Below, one piece after another: positions 26,616-36,600 of a stretch of 64,000 nucleotides of DNA (the first letter of the stretch is position 1; each line of letters opens with the position of its first letter). The DNA lies in contig JANXSF010000021.1 in the NCBI GenBank assembly GCA_025352795.1, positions 124,001-188,000 on the forward strand. The letters are read 5' to 3'. Made by a program: the position numbers and the translations under genes. The notes under the pieces were generated by a model. It did no database searches. It was not told the origin of the DNA and worked only from the letters and a program-made list of their open reading frames with translations. This DNA comes from Acidobacteriota bacterium. Its GTDB lineage: Bacteria > Acidobacteriota > Terriglobia > Bryobacterales > Bryobacteraceae.

Positions 26616-26709
26616 GGAAGCTAACCTTGGCCGGTGCTGGGCCTGGTCTTCAAAACCAGCGTGCGCTACTTTGTGGCGCGGTGGGTTCGACCCCCACTAG
26701 CTTCCGCCA
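26616..26709 (+). tRNA. selC: tRNA-Sec (anticodon UCA)
   Basis: 94 bases including GCCA. It shows every hallmark of bacterial tRNA-Sec: an 8-bp acceptor stem (GGAAGCTA with TAGCTTCC), a 6-bp D-stem around a four-base CGGT loop (CTTGGC-CGGT-GCTGGG), an anticodon arm CTGGT-CTTCAAA-ACCAG with anticodon TCA, a long variable arm (GCGCTAC-TTT-GTGGCGC) and a T-arm GTGGG-TTCGACC-CCCAC. The CGGT loop, the CTTCAAA anticodon loop and the GCCA end equal those of E. coli selC. Possible promoter boxes upstream are TTGTTA (26557) and TAAAAT (26603). It stands alone: selA/selB/selD do not adjoin. It decodes UGA as selenocysteine, for which the peroxiredoxin at 60820-61335 is a substrate. Confidence 0.97.
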
Positions 26710-26798
26710 ACTCATTAATAACCAAACGTCCGGTTACCTATCCACACCCAAGATCCTCCTCAAACTGATAGAATTGAGCCGTTTGGAGAACCCTGTCC

Positions 26799-29700
26799 TT
26801 GAAATCCTTGTTGATCTTAGCCCTCCTTGGCGTCATCCCCGCTTTTGCTGTACCTCCACCGCTATCCACATTTGAGCAGTACTGCTTTCAATGTCATGGA
26901 AAATCGGCATCCATGGGTGGGGTGAATCTGCAAAAGCTGGTGACGGAAAATTCCATCGCCAATGGATTCCGTCATTGGGAAAAGGTGGCCACTGCCCTTG
27001 AGCAAAAACGCATGCCTCCAGAGAAGATGCCCCAGCCAACGGATGCCGAACGTCTGCAAGCGGTCACATGGATCCGTTCCGAACTGAGCACCTACGCAAA
27101 GAAACATGACGGAGATCCAGGGCGTGTCACTGTGCGTCGGCTCACCAGTGGTGAATATGGCTACACCGTTCATGACCTGACAGGCATTGAGTTGGAGACT
27201 GGCATTGATTCCTCTAGCGATGCCGCCGGTGGTGAGGGTTTCACTAATTTTGGTGACGTCCAGTTCATGCAGGATGCCAACCTGGAACGTTATTTGGATG
27301 CAGCCAAGCGCATTGCCAACCATGCCGTAATTGGTGCCGGTCCTCTTGCATTTTTCGGTGATCCCGATAAGACTGGCTTTGAGCTTTCAGCGATCAATCG
27401 CATAAAGGACATCTATACCAGTAGCGGCTTTCGTACGGTTTCCGGCGAAGGTGGCAGACCGTTTGGACTCGATAAATATGGCAAAGCTTTGTATGCCGCA
27501 TGGCGCTATCAGCATCGAACTGTGCCTACCAAATCGTTGAAAGAGTTCGCTATTGAAGAGGATGTCAACGCTCGCTTCGTCCAACATATTTGGACGGTAT
27601 TAAACAAGCCGTCGCTAGGCTTTCCCTCCTCTGAAATTGCTGCCAGATGGCGGAAACTTTCTGGTGATGCAAAAGCAGTCCGCAGCCAATGCGAAGAAAT
27701 TCAACAGTTCTTGGTGACATGGCCCAGTTGGCTTTTTGCGAGGGGGGACGTGGCGGCAGGTGGGGCAGGGGATGAAAGCCCTCTCTACTTCAATGATAAA
27801 TCGCTGGCGGTGGAAACCCTGCATCACTTCCGCTTCAATACTGGAGGCCGTGGGTCACGGGCGCGCACTCCCGGTCCGACCAAGCTTTATTTAAATGTTG
27901 CCACGGTGAACCCAGGTCCCAATGCTAAACCACTCATCATCTGGCGCAACGCCACAATTTCCATTCGCCCTGCGGCGGCGCCTCGTAAGGCAACGGATAC
28001 AACTGCTGTGGTGCAACCGAACGCGCTGCGTAACTTTCCACCAGCCGGACCCAAGCAATCATTACGCGCATCGGTCAGTGAGGAAACTGCGAAGAGGTTG
28101 AACTTCGGCATAAGTCCCGACGGCACACCCATTGGACCTGACGACTTCGCCTCAACCTCCTCCGTCTGGTTTGAAGTGATTGTCCCGGAAGGATCCTTCG
28201 GCGTGGAATTTCAAGTGGACGCCCAGGTAGGACCGGATCGCGATCCAATTTATCGCGTGACATTTTCCGACCGTGAAGACGGCGGTGCCAGAGGGATTCC
28301 CACTCGTGCATTGTTAGGTGATCCGCAAAGTGATGGCTACAAAAAGTTCAAAGCCGGGGTGCTGGAAATGGCCAGTATTCTGCCACCCAACACGCATGGG
28401 GAACCAACGCCTGCCGATAAAGATCCGGTACCTCAGCCATTCGATAGCACCTTCAACGTTCCCGAGCATGACGACTTTGTCCTGAAAGTGAAGTACGTCC
28501 GCGACGACCCGTTTGTATATGACAACCTGATGGACGATGCCACTCGGCAGCGTTTGAACAATGCCTGGAATGACCTTTACACGTCGTTCGATTATCACGA
28601 CAACTATCTACGACTCATCGCAGAGCATTTCAAGATTGACCTGAAGGGCAAGCACATTCAAGACATGGGTAAGTCTCAAATTGAAGGTTTGCCCATAGAG
28701 TCGCGCCAGTACGTTACGCCGCTGGTTGCCAAATATCAGGAAGCTCAATCCGCCCAACTGGCAGCCCGTCCTGGTCATGTGGAAGATAGTCTGCACTTTG
28801 CCAGCCGGGCCTGGCGGCGTCCGTTAACCGCTGTTGAAAAGCAGAATCTGCGCGCGTTCTATGAAAAAGCGTTGACTTCAGAAAAGGATCATCGTAAGGC
28901 CATCCGGGCGTTGCTGACGCGCATCTTAGTGGCACCGGAATTCCTGTATCGGGTGGAGCAGACTGCCCTGGACAGTTCGCCAGCTAGGCCACTCTCCAGT
29001 TACGAACTGGCCAGCCGCATGAGCTATTTTCTGTGGTCGTCAATTCCTGACAGCGAACTGAGTCGCGCTGCTGGGGCAGGGGAGTTGAACAATCCGCAAC
29101 TGCTTCAAAAACAGGTGAAGCGCATGCTGGGGGATGCCAAGGCTCGCCGACTATCGACAGAATTTTTCGGTCAATGGCTAGGCTTCTATCATTTCGATCA
29201 GCACCGCGGCGTGGATACTGGTCGCTTCCCGGAATATACTGCCGAAGTGCAGTCCGCCATGTATGACGAAGCTGTTTCGTTCTTTGAACACGTGGTCCGC
29301 AAAGATCGTCCAGTGCGTGAGCTTATATTTGCCGATTACACGTTCCTCAACAAGCCCCTTGCCAAACACTACGGTGTGAAGCAGGAAGTGAAGTCCACAG
29401 GCAAAGTGGAATTGGTGGAAGGTGCGAATGCGTTTCAGCGTGGTGGCCTGTTAAGGTTGGGCGCGTTACTTACTGCCACGTCAGCCCCGCTACGAACTAG
29501 CCCCGTGAAGCGTGGCGATTGGGTGTTGCGCCGTGTGTTGGGAACTGCCGTGCCTCCTCCGCCAGCCAACGCCGGCGTATTGCCTGCCGATGATAAAAAC
29601 TTCGGCGATATGACCGTGTTTGAACGTCTGGAATCTCATAAACGCAATGCCACCTGTGCCAACTGCCACGTCCGCATTGACCCGTTGGGCTTCCCGTTAG

Positions 29701-30056
29701 AACACTACGATTCAGTAGGCCGCTGGCGTGAAAAGTATGCCGATGGCAAGCCTATTCACGATTCCGGTACTCTTTCCGACAAGAAAGAAATCAATGGGAT
29801 TGATGGGCTGCTAAACTATCTGTGCACCCAGGAAAAGCAGGTACTTCGTACGGTTGCCTATAAACTTTCCGGTTACGCTTTGGGCCGCACAATTCAGCCT
29901 TCTGATGAACTGCTGATCAGCCGCATTGCAGAAGGCGGCGGGGATACTACGTTTTCGCAACTGGTTGCGGAGATTATCAGCAGCAAACAGTTCCGCAACA
30001 AGCTGGGCAAGGATCAAAGCCCGCCAGCAATCGCATTCGCAAAGGGATCAAAATGA
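26799..30056 (+). CDS. DUF1587/DUF1592/DUF1588/DUF1585 protein with heme-type CxxCH motifs
   Basis: 1085 aa. A signal peptide ([16 protein letters not shown]) is followed by a cytochrome-c-like motif CFQCHG (C29, C32, H33). Then come DUF1587 ([20 protein letters not shown], about 110-130), DUF1595/DUF1592 ([38 protein letters not shown]), DUF1588 with a second CANCH motif (C953-H957, [20 protein letters not shown]) and DUF1585 ([16 protein letters not shown]). Such PSD-type proteins are typical of Planctomycetes and Acidobacteria. They are always paired with DUF1552 proteins and presumed to be secreted oxidative enzymes; substrate unknown. The start is TTG at 26799, with GGAG ten bases before it. 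It overlaps the DUF1552 gene by 4 bp. Confidence 0.9.
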   Translation: MKSLLILALLGVIPAFAVPPPLSTFEQYCFQCHGKSASMGGVNLQKLVTENSIANGFRHWEKVATALEQKRMPPEKMPQPTDAERLQAVTWIRSELSTYAKKHDGDPGRVTVRRLTSGEYGYTVHDLTGIELETGIDSSSDAAGGEGFTNFGDVQFMQDANLERYLDAAKRIANHAVIGAGPLAFFGDPDKTGFELSAINRIKDIYTSSGFRTVSGEGGRPFGLDKYGKALYAAWRYQHRTVPTKSLKEFAIEEDVNARFVQHIWTVLNKPSLGFPSSEIAARWRKLSGDAKAVRSQCEEIQQFLVTWPSWLFARGDVAAGGAGDESPLYFNDKSLAVETLHHFRFNTGGRGSRARTPGPTKLYLNVATVNPGPNAKPLIIWRNATISIRPAAAPRKATDTTAVVQPNALRNFPPAGPKQSLRASVSEETAKRLNFGISPDGTPIGPDDFASTSSVWFEVIVPEGSFGVEFQVDAQVGPDRDPIYRVTFSDREDGGARGIPTRALLGDPQSDGYKKFKAGVLEMASILPPNTHGEPTPADKDPVPQPFDSTFNVPEHDDFVLKVKYVRDDPFVYDNLMDDATRQRLNNAWNDLYTSFDYHDNYLRLIAEHFKIDLKGKHIQDMGKSQIEGLPIESRQYVTPLVAKYQEAQSAQLAARPGHVEDSLHFASRAWRRPLTAVEKQNLRAFYEKALTSEKDHRKAIRALLTRILVAPEFLYRVEQTALDSSPARPLSSYELASRMSYFLWSSIPDSELSRAAGAGELNNPQLLQKQVKRMLGDAKARRLSTEFFGQWLGFYHFDQHRGVDTGRFPEYTAEVQSAMYDEAVSFFEHVVRKDRPVRELIFADYTFLNKPLAKHYGVKQEVKSTGKVELVEGANAFQRGGLLRLGALLTATSAPLRTSPVKRGDWVLRRVLGTAVPPPPANAGVLPADDKNFGDMTVFERLESHKRNATCANCHVRIDPLGFPLEHYDSVGRWREKYADGKPIHDSGTLSDKKEINGIDGLLNYLCTQEKQVLRTVAYKLSGYALGRTIQPSDELLISRIAEGGGDTTFSQLVAEIISSKQFRNKLGKDQSPPAIAFAKGSK

Positions 30057-31387
30057 AACAACAACAATCACGCCGCAATTTTTTGCGCGGAACCGGCGTC
30101 GCACTGACGCTACCCTGGCTGGAATCTTTGCCGCTGCTTGCTGCTGATGAGAAACCTTCTAAAGCAGCCAATAAACCGCCGCTACGTTTTGGTTGCGTCT
30201 TCTTTTCAAACGGTGTGGAACCGGAACATTGGTGGGCCAAGGGCAGTGGTGCATCCATGGAATTCGGCCCTGCCGCCAAGCCCCTAGCCTCTTTTGGCGA
30301 TGACCTGGTTTTCCTCCGTGGGCTCTATCACCAGACCGCCTTTGTTTCCACAAGTCCGCACCTCGGCCGCATGAATTTGCTTTCCGGTGCACCCGTGAGT
30401 CTGGATCCCAATGATATCCGCGTCGGCACGTCGTTCGATCAAATTCTTTCACGGCAGATCGGCGGCCAGACCACTGTCCCGAGCCTTGTCCTGGGCATTG
30501 AGCCAAACGAATTGCGTCTGGAAGATGGGTTGTCCATGCTCTATGGCTCGTCTGTTTCCTGGGCCACTCCCACCAAGCCAGCGATGAAAGAAATTTATCC
30601 TTCGCGCACCTTTGATCAACTGGTTGGGGATGGGTCAGGGCGCAGAATGGATCGCAGTATTCTGGATGCCGTGCTTGCTGAAACCAACAGCCTGAAACCG
30701 AAAATCAGCCGCACTGACAAAGTGAAGTTGAACGAGTATTTGGAATCTGTCCGCGATATTGAAAAGCGCATTGATCGTGCATCAAAAGAAGAGCGGCTGG
30801 AAGGTTGGCGGCCAACTCTGGCGAAACCCAACATGCCTCGCCCTGCGGATGAAATTCCACAAGACGTACCAGCGCACATGAAGCTGATGCTGGATCTGAC
30901 GGTGTTGGCCTTCCAGATGGACAAGACCCGCATTGCCACGTTGATGCTGAACAATGATCTGTCGCAAATGAATTTTAAGTTTCTGGAAGGCGTTCGTGGA
31001 GCGTTGCATTTGGACCTGACCCACAACGGTCGCGCACCTTTGCTGGAAGCCATGTACTTGAAGACCAATCAATTTCATGTGCAGCAATTCACTTATTTGC
31101 TCAAGCGGATGAAAGAGATCGACGAAGGCGGAACGTCGCTTCTGGACAACTCCTTGCTGATGCTCAGCTCCAGCCTGTTCGATGGTGATACCCATGGTGC
31201 GGATCAGTTGCCGATTATTCTGGCAGGCAAAGCAGGCGGAGCTTTGAAGACCGGTCGCATTTTGGACTACCTGGAAAAGGGTAACGAAAATAGAAGAGCT
31301 TGCAGTTTGTATCTTTCGTTGATGGATCGGATGGGAGTGAAGCTGGATCGCTTTGGCGATGCCGATACCCGTCTGGCTGATTTGTAA
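30053..31387 (+). CDS. DUF1552 family Tat-exported protein
   Basis: 444 aa. A twin-arginine signal ([20 protein letters not shown], residues 5-24) is typical of DUF1552. The domain covers the rest ([20 protein letters not shown], about 44-63; GEPN-type metal-like residues are not obvious). The family is alkaline-phosphatase-superfamily-like in overall pattern and occurs with DUF1592 proteins in one operon; here the ATG overlaps the stop of that gene (ATGA). The pair probably works together outside the inner membrane. Its enzymatic reaction is not established. Confidence 0.9.
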   Translation: MKQQQSRRNFLRGTGVALTLPWLESLPLLAADEKPSKAANKPPLRFGCVFFSNGVEPEHWWAKGSGASMEFGPAAKPLASFGDDLVFLRGLYHQTAFVSTSPHLGRMNLLSGAPVSLDPNDIRVGTSFDQILSRQIGGQTTVPSLVLGIEPNELRLEDGLSMLYGSSVSWATPTKPAMKEIYPSRTFDQLVGDGSGRRMDRSILDAVLAETNSLKPKISRTDKVKLNEYLESVRDIEKRIDRASKEERLEGWRPTLAKPNMPRPADEIPQDVPAHMKLMLDLTVLAFQMDKTRIATLMLNNDLSQMNFKFLEGVRGALHLDLTHNGRAPLLEAMYLKTNQFHVQQFTYLLKRMKEIDEGGTSLLDNSLLMLSSSLFDGDTHGADQLPIILAGKAGGALKTGRILDYLEKGNENRRACSLYLSLMDRMGVKLDRFGDADTRLADL

Positions 31388-31425
31388 GCCAGATAGTTCA
31401 AGTTGAAGGGTACAATAAAGCTTCG

Positions 31426-32625
31426 ATGCCATATCTGCTTCCGAAGCATACGGGCACATTAGACGCCGCAACCGCTCGAAGGGCCTTGGTCGGCTTCTTC
31501 CTTTCAGGTGTTTTGGTTTCATTACCAGGATCGCTTCTGCCTGCTTGGGGACACCACCTGCAATCTGGTTTCCTATGGGTGGCCTTCTATTTTTTCAGTT
31601 TGAATCTGGGATTTCTGATCGCTGTGCAAGCTGCGCAAATGGCGCTACCCCGTTTTGGAACTGGTTTCATTCTTAAAGTAGCGGCACTGATCGGTGCCAT
31701 TTCATTGGGCTTGCTGGCCTTTGCATCGGCCCCTATGATTGACCCTTCCTGGCGGGCTGTGGGGCTTTTTGGTGCTGGAATGTCCGCAGGCCTAACCAAT
31801 ACCGCAGTCTTCCAGGCGATCATCTCCATTTATCGACACGATGCCGCTTCCACCACAAACATTGCCGGTCTGCTGTTCACAATGGGATCGATGTTGACCG
31901 CTTTGCTGGCAGGCGGAGCTTTTTATGCTTACTCAGTCACCACCATTTTATTGGTGATGGCGATCATTCCTTTGCTGCTGGGAATGATGTACGCTCGCAC
32001 TGACTTCAGCCCCGTTCAACCGGTAATGAGTCTTCCCCTGGCGGAAACAATGCTGGACTTCTGCAAGCCGGGAGCAATTCTTTTTGCTCTGCTCTTGTTC
32101 TTTCAGTTTGGGAATGAATGGACCATTGCTGGATGGTTGCCCATCTTCCTAATTCAAAGGTTAGGGATCAGTCCGGAAACAGCGCTAAAAATGTTGGCCT
32201 TTTATTGGTTCTCATTGCTGGTTGGGCGGACGGTGGCACAGGCAGTATTGCCTAGAATGAATCACGCATGGCTACTCGCGAGCAGCGCGCTGGCCTCCAT
32301 TTTAGGCTGTTCCATTTTAGGATCTACCAACAATCTGCAAGGTGCATTTGTCGGCACTCTGTTGGTTGGAGCCAGTTTTGCGCCGATTTTTCCAATTGTG
32401 GTGGAAAAGCTGAGTCACCGGTTTCCGTACTATCATCCGGCCTACTTGAATGGAATTTTCGCTCTGGCTTTGACCGGGGGAATGATGGCTCCGGCAATGC
32501 TTGGCTTGGTCGCTCACTATTTCGACATCCACGTGATGATCTACGTTCCTTTGGTGGGATCCATGATGGTGTTCATTCTGATTGTGCTGATCTGGCTGGA
32601 ATCGAAGCTCCGCAAGCTGGGCTAG
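31426..32625 (+). CDS. MFS transporter (sugar-permease-like)
   Basis: 399 aa with about twelve membrane segments (for example ARRALVGFFLSGVLVSLPGS, VAALIGAISLGLLAFA, TILLVMAIIPLLLGMMYA). The central loop between helices 6 and 7 is short. The arrangement recalls the FucP-type or YbjJ-type sugar permeases of MFS; the charged motif A is weak. It lies 38 bp downstream of the DUF1552 gene and may be co-transcribed, perhaps importing a product of that system (inference). Confidence 0.8.
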   Translation: MPYLLPKHTGTLDAATARRALVGFFLSGVLVSLPGSLLPAWGHHLQSGFLWVAFYFFSLNLGFLIAVQAAQMALPRFGTGFILKVAALIGAISLGLLAFASAPMIDPSWRAVGLFGAGMSAGLTNTAVFQAIISIYRHDAASTTNIAGLLFTMGSMLTALLAGGAFYAYSVTTILLVMAIIPLLLGMMYARTDFSPVQPVMSLPLAETMLDFCKPGAILFALLLFFQFGNEWTIAGWLPIFLIQRLGISPETALKMLAFYWFSLLVGRTVAQAVLPRMNHAWLLASSALASILGCSILGSTNNLQGAFVGTLLVGASFAPIFPIVVEKLSHRFPYYHPAYLNGIFALALTGGMMAPAMLGLVAHYFDIHVMIYVPLVGSMMVFILIVLIWLESKLRKLG

Positions 32626-32641
32626 CATATAGCTCCCTATC

Positions 32642-32701
32642 CGATACCGAGCCGTGAAAGCACGAGAAACACCGCTCCCTCGCGGTCACGGCTCGGTATC
32701 G
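32642..32701. repeat. Long palindrome between convergent genes (terminator or REP-like element)
   Basis: Perfect 16-bp arms CGATACCGAGCCGTGA and TCACGGCTCGGTATCG enclose 28 bases that hold a second small hairpin (ACCGC-TCCCTC-GCGGT). A short T-run follows (GTTTTA). It lies between the convergent MFS and HNH genes, so it can terminate both. The arm length and the inner hairpin are more than a simple terminator needs and suggest a dispersed palindromic element. Confidence 0.7.
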
Positions 32702-32719
32702 AGTTTTACCCGTTCGCCA

Positions 32720-33247
32720 TTAATAGAAAAGATACTTGCGCCACTGATCATCGGTGTGTCCAAGCATCCTCATTAAGTGTCTGCTGGTGTGCAGGCTAAA
32801 AGACCTTGGTTGCTTGGCAAGCTTCATTCCTGCTTCTTCCGGAGTTCGGTTGCCTTTGCGGTTATTGCACCCAACGCAACATGCCACCAGATTCTCCCAA
32901 CTGGAATCACCCTTGCGCGATCGCGGCATTACGTGATCGAGCGTCAATTCTGTTGAGGGCAGGGCTCGATGACAGTATTGGCAGGTATAACGGTCACGCA
33001 TCAAAATGTTTTTACGGGAAAGTGCTCTGGTCTGTTGTGGAATCCGACGGTATTCCAGCAAGCGAATCACACTGGGCAAGGGGAGGCTGTTGCGGTGGCC
33101 ATGCACCATCAAGTAGGAACTTTCTTCAGCGCGAGCCACGCCTTTCAGAACCAGCACCAACGCACGCCGCGCTGCGCAAACGTTGATCGGCTCATAGCTG
33201 GCGTTCAGTACAAGCACCGGTTGGTGCAATCGATCGAGACTGGGCAT
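32720..33247 (-). CDS. HNH endonuclease family protein
   Basis: 175 aa. A small N-terminal domain ([20 protein letters not shown], residues 11-30) precedes an HNH_5-type zinc finger/nuclease: CQYC (C89, C92), catalytic [13 protein letters not shown] (D104, H105), [20 protein letters not shown] (C124, C127, N128). This architecture is widespread in Acidobacteria, Cyanobacteria and Deltaproteobacteria as a solitary chromosomal gene of unknown role, possibly in DNA repair or restriction. It is 4 bp upstream of comF's 3' end in tandem orientation (comF first). Confidence 0.9.
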   Translation of the reverse strand: MPSLDRLHQPVLVLNASYEPINVCAARRALVLVLKGVARAEESSYLMVHGHRNSLPLPSVIRLLEYRRIPQQTRALSRKNILMRDRYTCQYCHRALPSTELTLDHVMPRSRKGDSSWENLVACCVGCNNRKGNRTPEEAGMKLAKQPRSFSLHTSRHLMRMLGHTDDQWRKYLFY

Positions 33248-33251
33248 AAGG

Positions 33252-34235
33252 CTAAGCAGCTCCCATAGACGTCGTATTTGCTGGTGAGAAACGAAATTCG
33301 GCCATAGCGGGCCGCCTGTCTACTCTCGCCAAAGTAAGCAAGGAAACGTGTTTGGCACCAGCCAGCTTCAAGGCTGCGGCGCAAGCACTGGCCGATGCGC
33401 CAGTGGTAAAAACATCATCCACCAGCAACACCCGCTGGCCAATAATCTCTTTTTGTTTATTCACGGCAAACGCCCCGCGCACATTATCGCGCCTCTGCGC
33501 ATTTGTCTTGCCCACTTGCGAAGGCCGGTAGTGCGGACGACGCAGCGCTCTCACCAGCGGGATGCTCATATATTTGGCCAGCGGCGTGGCAATCAACTCC
33601 GCTTGGTTGAACCCGCGGCTGATGCGCCGGAACCAATGAATGGGCATGGGCACAATACAATCGAAGCGCTGATCCAGCGGTAACGCCTTAATCAACAAAT
33701 TCGATAGCGGCTTGGCCAATGGTTCAATGCTTTGGTACTTCAGCAAGTGAATCAGATCGCGAAGTTTACCATCGTAGGACCCAAAGCAGTAAGCAGCATC
33801 GAACGCCGTGAATCCGTGCCGACACATTCCGCACGCCCCTTGTTCATCCAGCGGATGTTCTGAAAGAAATGGGGTTCGGCAAATGGCACAGAAATACTCG
33901 GCCACCAGTGCTTGCGGGGCGGCTAAACAGGATGGGCAAACAGGGATTCGGGTAAAGTTTAAGAGAGGTTCACCGCACAAGCGGCAATCATCGGGCAGGA
34001 CCTGATTTAAAAGTGTGTTGGCAAGGGATGCCAGAAGCTGTTTGGCAGACGAGCTGATTGAGGGCGGGACAGCGCCGTCCAGAGGTTGTGAATGCGACGG
34101 TCTCGAATTTGAGAAAGCCCACCTCCGTTTTCTTAATTCTACACTATCGGAAGCTGGAATACAGCGAAAACAGCGCTGCCGACGGTTTGCACCCCATACG
34201 AAGGCTGATAAGATGTTTCCATGTCTTTCCGCCAC
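33252..34235 (-). CDS. comF: ComF family phosphoribosyltransferase-like protein
   Basis: Up to 327 aa. The conserved part starts near residue 78 ([17 protein letters not shown]), with two zinc-ribbon-like cysteine pairs (CRLCGEP, CPSC, CAIC, CGMC), and ends in the PRPP-binding motif [13 protein letters not shown] (about 270-282). ComF proteins serve DNA uptake or amidophosphoribosyl-type chemistry. The start is a problem: the only ATG in frame is at 34235, giving a 75-residue non-conserved N-terminus and overlapping the start of the divergent DUF1080 gene by 15 bp. No GTG or TTG lies between, so a CTG start (near 34035) or a real N-terminal extension must be assumed. Confidence 0.85.
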   Translation of the reverse strand: MAERHGNILSAFVWGANRRQRCFRCIPASDSVELRKRRWAFSNSRPSHSQPLDGAVPPSISSSAKQLLASLANTLLNQVLPDDCRLCGEPLLNFTRIPVCPSCLAAPQALVAEYFCAICRTPFLSEHPLDEQGACGMCRHGFTAFDAAYCFGSYDGKLRDLIHLLKYQSIEPLAKPLSNLLIKALPLDQRFDCIVPMPIHWFRRISRGFNQAELIATPLAKYMSIPLVRALRRPHYRPSQVGKTNAQRRDNVRGAFAVNKQKEIIGQRVLLVDDVFTTGASASACAAALKLAGAKHVSLLTLARVDRRPAMAEFRFSPANTTSMGAA

Positions 34236-34874
34236 TTACTTTTATGTCTGACTCTAGCCAGTCTGTCGTTGACGGCCGCTGATAAAACGGAGAAAGGATT
34301 TTCCCCTCTGTTTGACGGTACAACTCTAAAAGGCTGGATTTTAATGCATGGCAAAGGTCCTGGTTATGTTGTTCGCGACGGGACCATCTTATGCCCAACC
34401 GATGGTGGGGGCAATCTATTCACCGACAAGGAGTACGGCAATTTTGTTCTTCGATTGGAGTTCAAATTCGAGGCCGGTGGAAACAACGGTGTGGGCATTC
34501 GCGCCCCGCTTGAAGGCGATGCAGCCTATGCCGGAATGGAAATTCAAATTCTGGATCACGACCACGAAAAATACAAAGGATGGCTGAAACCCACCCAACG
34601 CCACGGTGCCGTTTACGATTCCATTCCTCCCATCGCCGACGCCTTGAAGCCCGCCGGAGAATGGAATACTGAGGAGATCACTGCTGATGGCCGAAAGGTG
34701 CGAGTGATACTCAATGGCGTCCTGATTACTGATGCCGATCTGGATTCCGTTACCGATCCCGCTATCTTGAAAAAACATCCCGGTCTGGCACGGACCAAAG
34801 GCCACATTGGCTGGCTTGGACATGGTTCCAACGTGCAGTTCCGCAACATCCGCATTAAAGAACTTGGGAATTAG
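34221..34874 (+). CDS. DUF1080 (3-keto-disaccharide hydrolase-like) exported protein
   Basis: 217 aa. A signal peptide ([20 protein letters not shown]) is followed by the DUF1080 signature ([20 protein letters not shown], about 26-45), [20 protein letters not shown] (about 74-93), GAVYDSIPP and a C-terminal [12 protein letters not shown]. The family adopts a concanavalin-like jelly roll and some members hydrolyse 3-keto-glycosides. The start codon lies inside the 5' end assigned to comF on the other strand, so one of the two 5' ends is probably shorter in reality. A terminator follows directly. Confidence 0.9.
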   Translation: MSFRHLLLCLTLASLSLTAADKTEKGFSPLFDGTTLKGWILMHGKGPGYVVRDGTILCPTDGGGNLFTDKEYGNFVLRLEFKFEAGGNNGVGIRAPLEGDAAYAGMEIQILDHDHEKYKGWLKPTQRHGAVYDSIPPIADALKPAGEWNTEEITADGRKVRVILNGVLITDADLDSVTDPAILKKHPGLARTKGHIGWLGHGSNVQFRNIRIKELGN

Positions 34875-34888
34875 AACCTTGAAAAGTA

Positions 34889-34918
34889 GCCAGAGGATCT
34901 TCATCCTCTGGCAATTTT
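34889..34918. terminator. Intrinsic terminator, usable in both directions
   Basis: 10-bp perfect stem GCCAGAGGAT / ATCCTCTGGC with a CTTC loop. AATTTT follows on the plus strand, and TACTTTT follows when read on the minus strand, so it can serve both the DUF1080 gene and the convergent PEP-CTERM gene. Confidence 0.85.
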
Positions 34919-34953
34919 CTTGGAGTTAACTCAATTCGCCTGGCAGGTTAAGG

Positions 34954-35643
34954 CTAGTTGCTCACCTTGCGTCGTCCAACTAAACCCATTCCAAACAAAC
35001 CGGAAACCAACATTAAATAGGTGGTTGGCTCTGGAACTGTGTTATCGGTGACCGAACCCTGGAAGGTGGTCGAATCTGGGGTACCACCAACGGCAGTGGC
35101 GCGAATCGCGTAGCCATTGGCGGGCGGTGCGGCGGGATTAGCAGGTGTTTGTAGTTTGTAGGTGATGCTGGGCGCTCCACTGCTATACACGATGGATTCC
35201 ACCTGGTTGGCACAGGAATTTGCGATGAAGCAAATAGAGGCAAAGCCAGTGGATGACCCTGCGGTGAGCCCCACAGATCCGGTCACGATTCCGGTGAAAG
35301 AACCATTGTTCTGCGCATAGGGGTTGGTCTGGTTAACGGTCATCACCAATAGAAGATTGTTCAGGGCAGTGAGTGCCGTATTGGTGGCGCCACTGACGGT
35401 GATGTTGCCGTAGTTGGCAGCAGCCGTAGGGGCCGCTGTTACGTTGGTGGACGGCTGACCATTATAGGTAACAGTCAAACCACCAACAGTGGCGACATTT
35501 CCAGCAGCAGAGCAACCGGCTAAGCCGTTACATTGAAATACGCCGCTCGTTGTATAGCCGATTACTGCCGCATTGGCTGATCCGGCAAGAGTCCCAAGAG
35601 CCAGAATGGCAACAGGGGAAATAAGTCCAAAAAATTTACGCAT
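34954..35643 (-). CDS. PEP-CTERM sorted exported protein (copy 1)
   Basis: 229 aa. A signal peptide (FGLISPVAILALGTLAGSANA, about 5-25) leads into a Ser/Thr/Gly/Asn-rich body, and the C-terminus is a classical PEP-CTERM tripartite signal: VPEPTTYLMLVSGLFGMGLV followed by GRRKVSN. Exosortase would cut and anchor it to the cell surface, often with exopolysaccharide. Two cysteine pairs (CNGLAGC; CFIANSC) match those of its neighbour. AGGAGG lies seven bases before the ATG. It is a paralogue of the gene at 35908-36600. No exosortase gene is in the window. Confidence 0.9.
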   Translation of the reverse strand: MRKFFGLISPVAILALGTLAGSANAAVIGYTTSGVFQCNGLAGCSAAGNVATVGGLTVTYNGQPSTNVTAAPTAAANYGNITVSGATNTALTALNNLLLVMTVNQTNPYAQNNGSFTGIVTGSVGLTAGSSTGFASICFIANSCANQVESIVYSSGAPSITYKLQTPANPAAPPANGYAIRATAVGGTPDSTTFQGSVTDNTVPEPTTYLMLVSGLFGMGLVGRRKVSN

Positions 35644-35856
35644 TGAATTCCTCCAGGAATTTACTTGAGAACACTTAGGATTTGGTGCGATTCCTAATGT
35701 GTCCGCAAAGTTAATTTAAGGTTTATTCTTGAGTGCGACAAGCCGTTGAAAGTCCTATTTTTGGGGAACTAGTACGGATTACGATGTGCCGAAATCGGAG
35801 ACTGTAGTACTAGGCTTGCAATGGAATCAGCGAGTTAGAGTGGGCATAAATTAAAG

Positions 35857-35882
35857 GGCCGACTCCTTGAAAGAAGTCGGCC
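35857..35882 (-). terminator. Intrinsic terminator of the upstream PEP-CTERM gene
   Basis: 8-bp stem GGCCGACT / AGTCGGCC with a 10-base loop. Read on the minus strand it is followed by CTTTAATTTATG, a T-rich tail. It lies 26 bases after the stop of the PEP-CTERM gene at 35908-36600, so the two paralogues are separate transcription units. Confidence 0.75.
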
Positions 35883-35907
35883 AGGAACCCGATGAGGATT
35901 TATTACC

Positions 35908-36600
35908 TTAGCTGTTACGACGACGTCCAAACAGGCCAACTGTGAACAATCCGGAAACCATCAACAGGTAAGATGCTGGTTCTGGAATTGTGTTGTCTAC
36001 GACTGAACCCTGGAATGTGGTGCTTTCAAAGGTTCCGCCATTGGAATAAGCGCGCAGTGCATAACCGTTGGAAGGCGGAGGAGCGCTGTTCTGTGGGGTC
36101 TGAATGCGATAGGTCACCGAAGGGGATCCAGCACTGTAAGTAAAGGATTCAATTTGGTTGCCACAAGCTGTGGAAATAAAGCAGATAGAGGCGAAGCCAG
36201 TGGACGATCCGTTAGCTGCCAAACCCAAATTTCCGGTGATAATTCCTGTCCATCCGCCATTCGATTGGCTGAAAGGAGATGTCTGAATCACACTGATTGC
36301 CAGGGTGATACCGGTCAACGTGACGTTGTTTGTTGGTACCGGACCGCTGACGCTGATTTCACCATAGTTAGCTGCGCTAACAGGAGAAGGCGTGACATTG
36401 GTGGTCAATTGGCCAGTATAGGTAAGTGTTAAGCCATTCAAAAATGCTTGGTTTCCGATCGTTGTACAGCCAGCAATTCCGTTGCAAGCAAATACGCCTG
36501 TGGTTGTGTATGTGATTAAGGCCGCACTCGCAGTGTCAGCCGAAAATGTTCCAAGGGCAACAATACCCATCGGAAGCAGTAGTTTTGTAATAAGTCTCAT
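35908..36600 (-). CDS. PEP-CTERM sorted exported protein (copy 2)
   Basis: 230 aa. A signal peptide (LLLPMGIVALGTFSADTASA, about 6-25), a beta-rich body, and a C-terminal PEP-CTERM signal (IPEPASYLLMVSGLFTVGLF, then GRRRNS). The body follows the same plan as the neighbour: TTTGVFACNGIAGC near the start, SSTGFASICFISTACGNQIES in the middle and STTFQGSVVDNTIPEP before the sorting signal, showing a tandem duplication that has diverged. The ATG at 36600 is preferred over one six codons upstream because the basic signal-peptide head starts there (MRLITK). Function unknown, probably a surface or matrix protein. Confidence 0.9.
   Translation of the reverse strand: MRLITKLLLPMGIVALGTFSADTASAALITYTTTGVFACNGIAGCTTIGNQAFLNGLTLTYTGQLTTNVTPSPVSAANYGEISVSGPVPTNNVTLTGITLAISVIQTSPFSQSNGGWTGIITGNLGLAANGSSTGFASICFISTACGNQIESFTYSAGSPSVTYRIQTPQNSAPPPSNGYALRAYSNGGTFESTTFQGSVVDNTIPEPASYLLMVSGLFTVGLFGRRRNS

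Noticed and set aside
30782-31522. 246-codon minus-strand frame across the DUF1552 and MFS genes
   Set aside because: It spans two real plus-strand genes and their gap, with low-complexity Gln/His composition typical of antisense frames.
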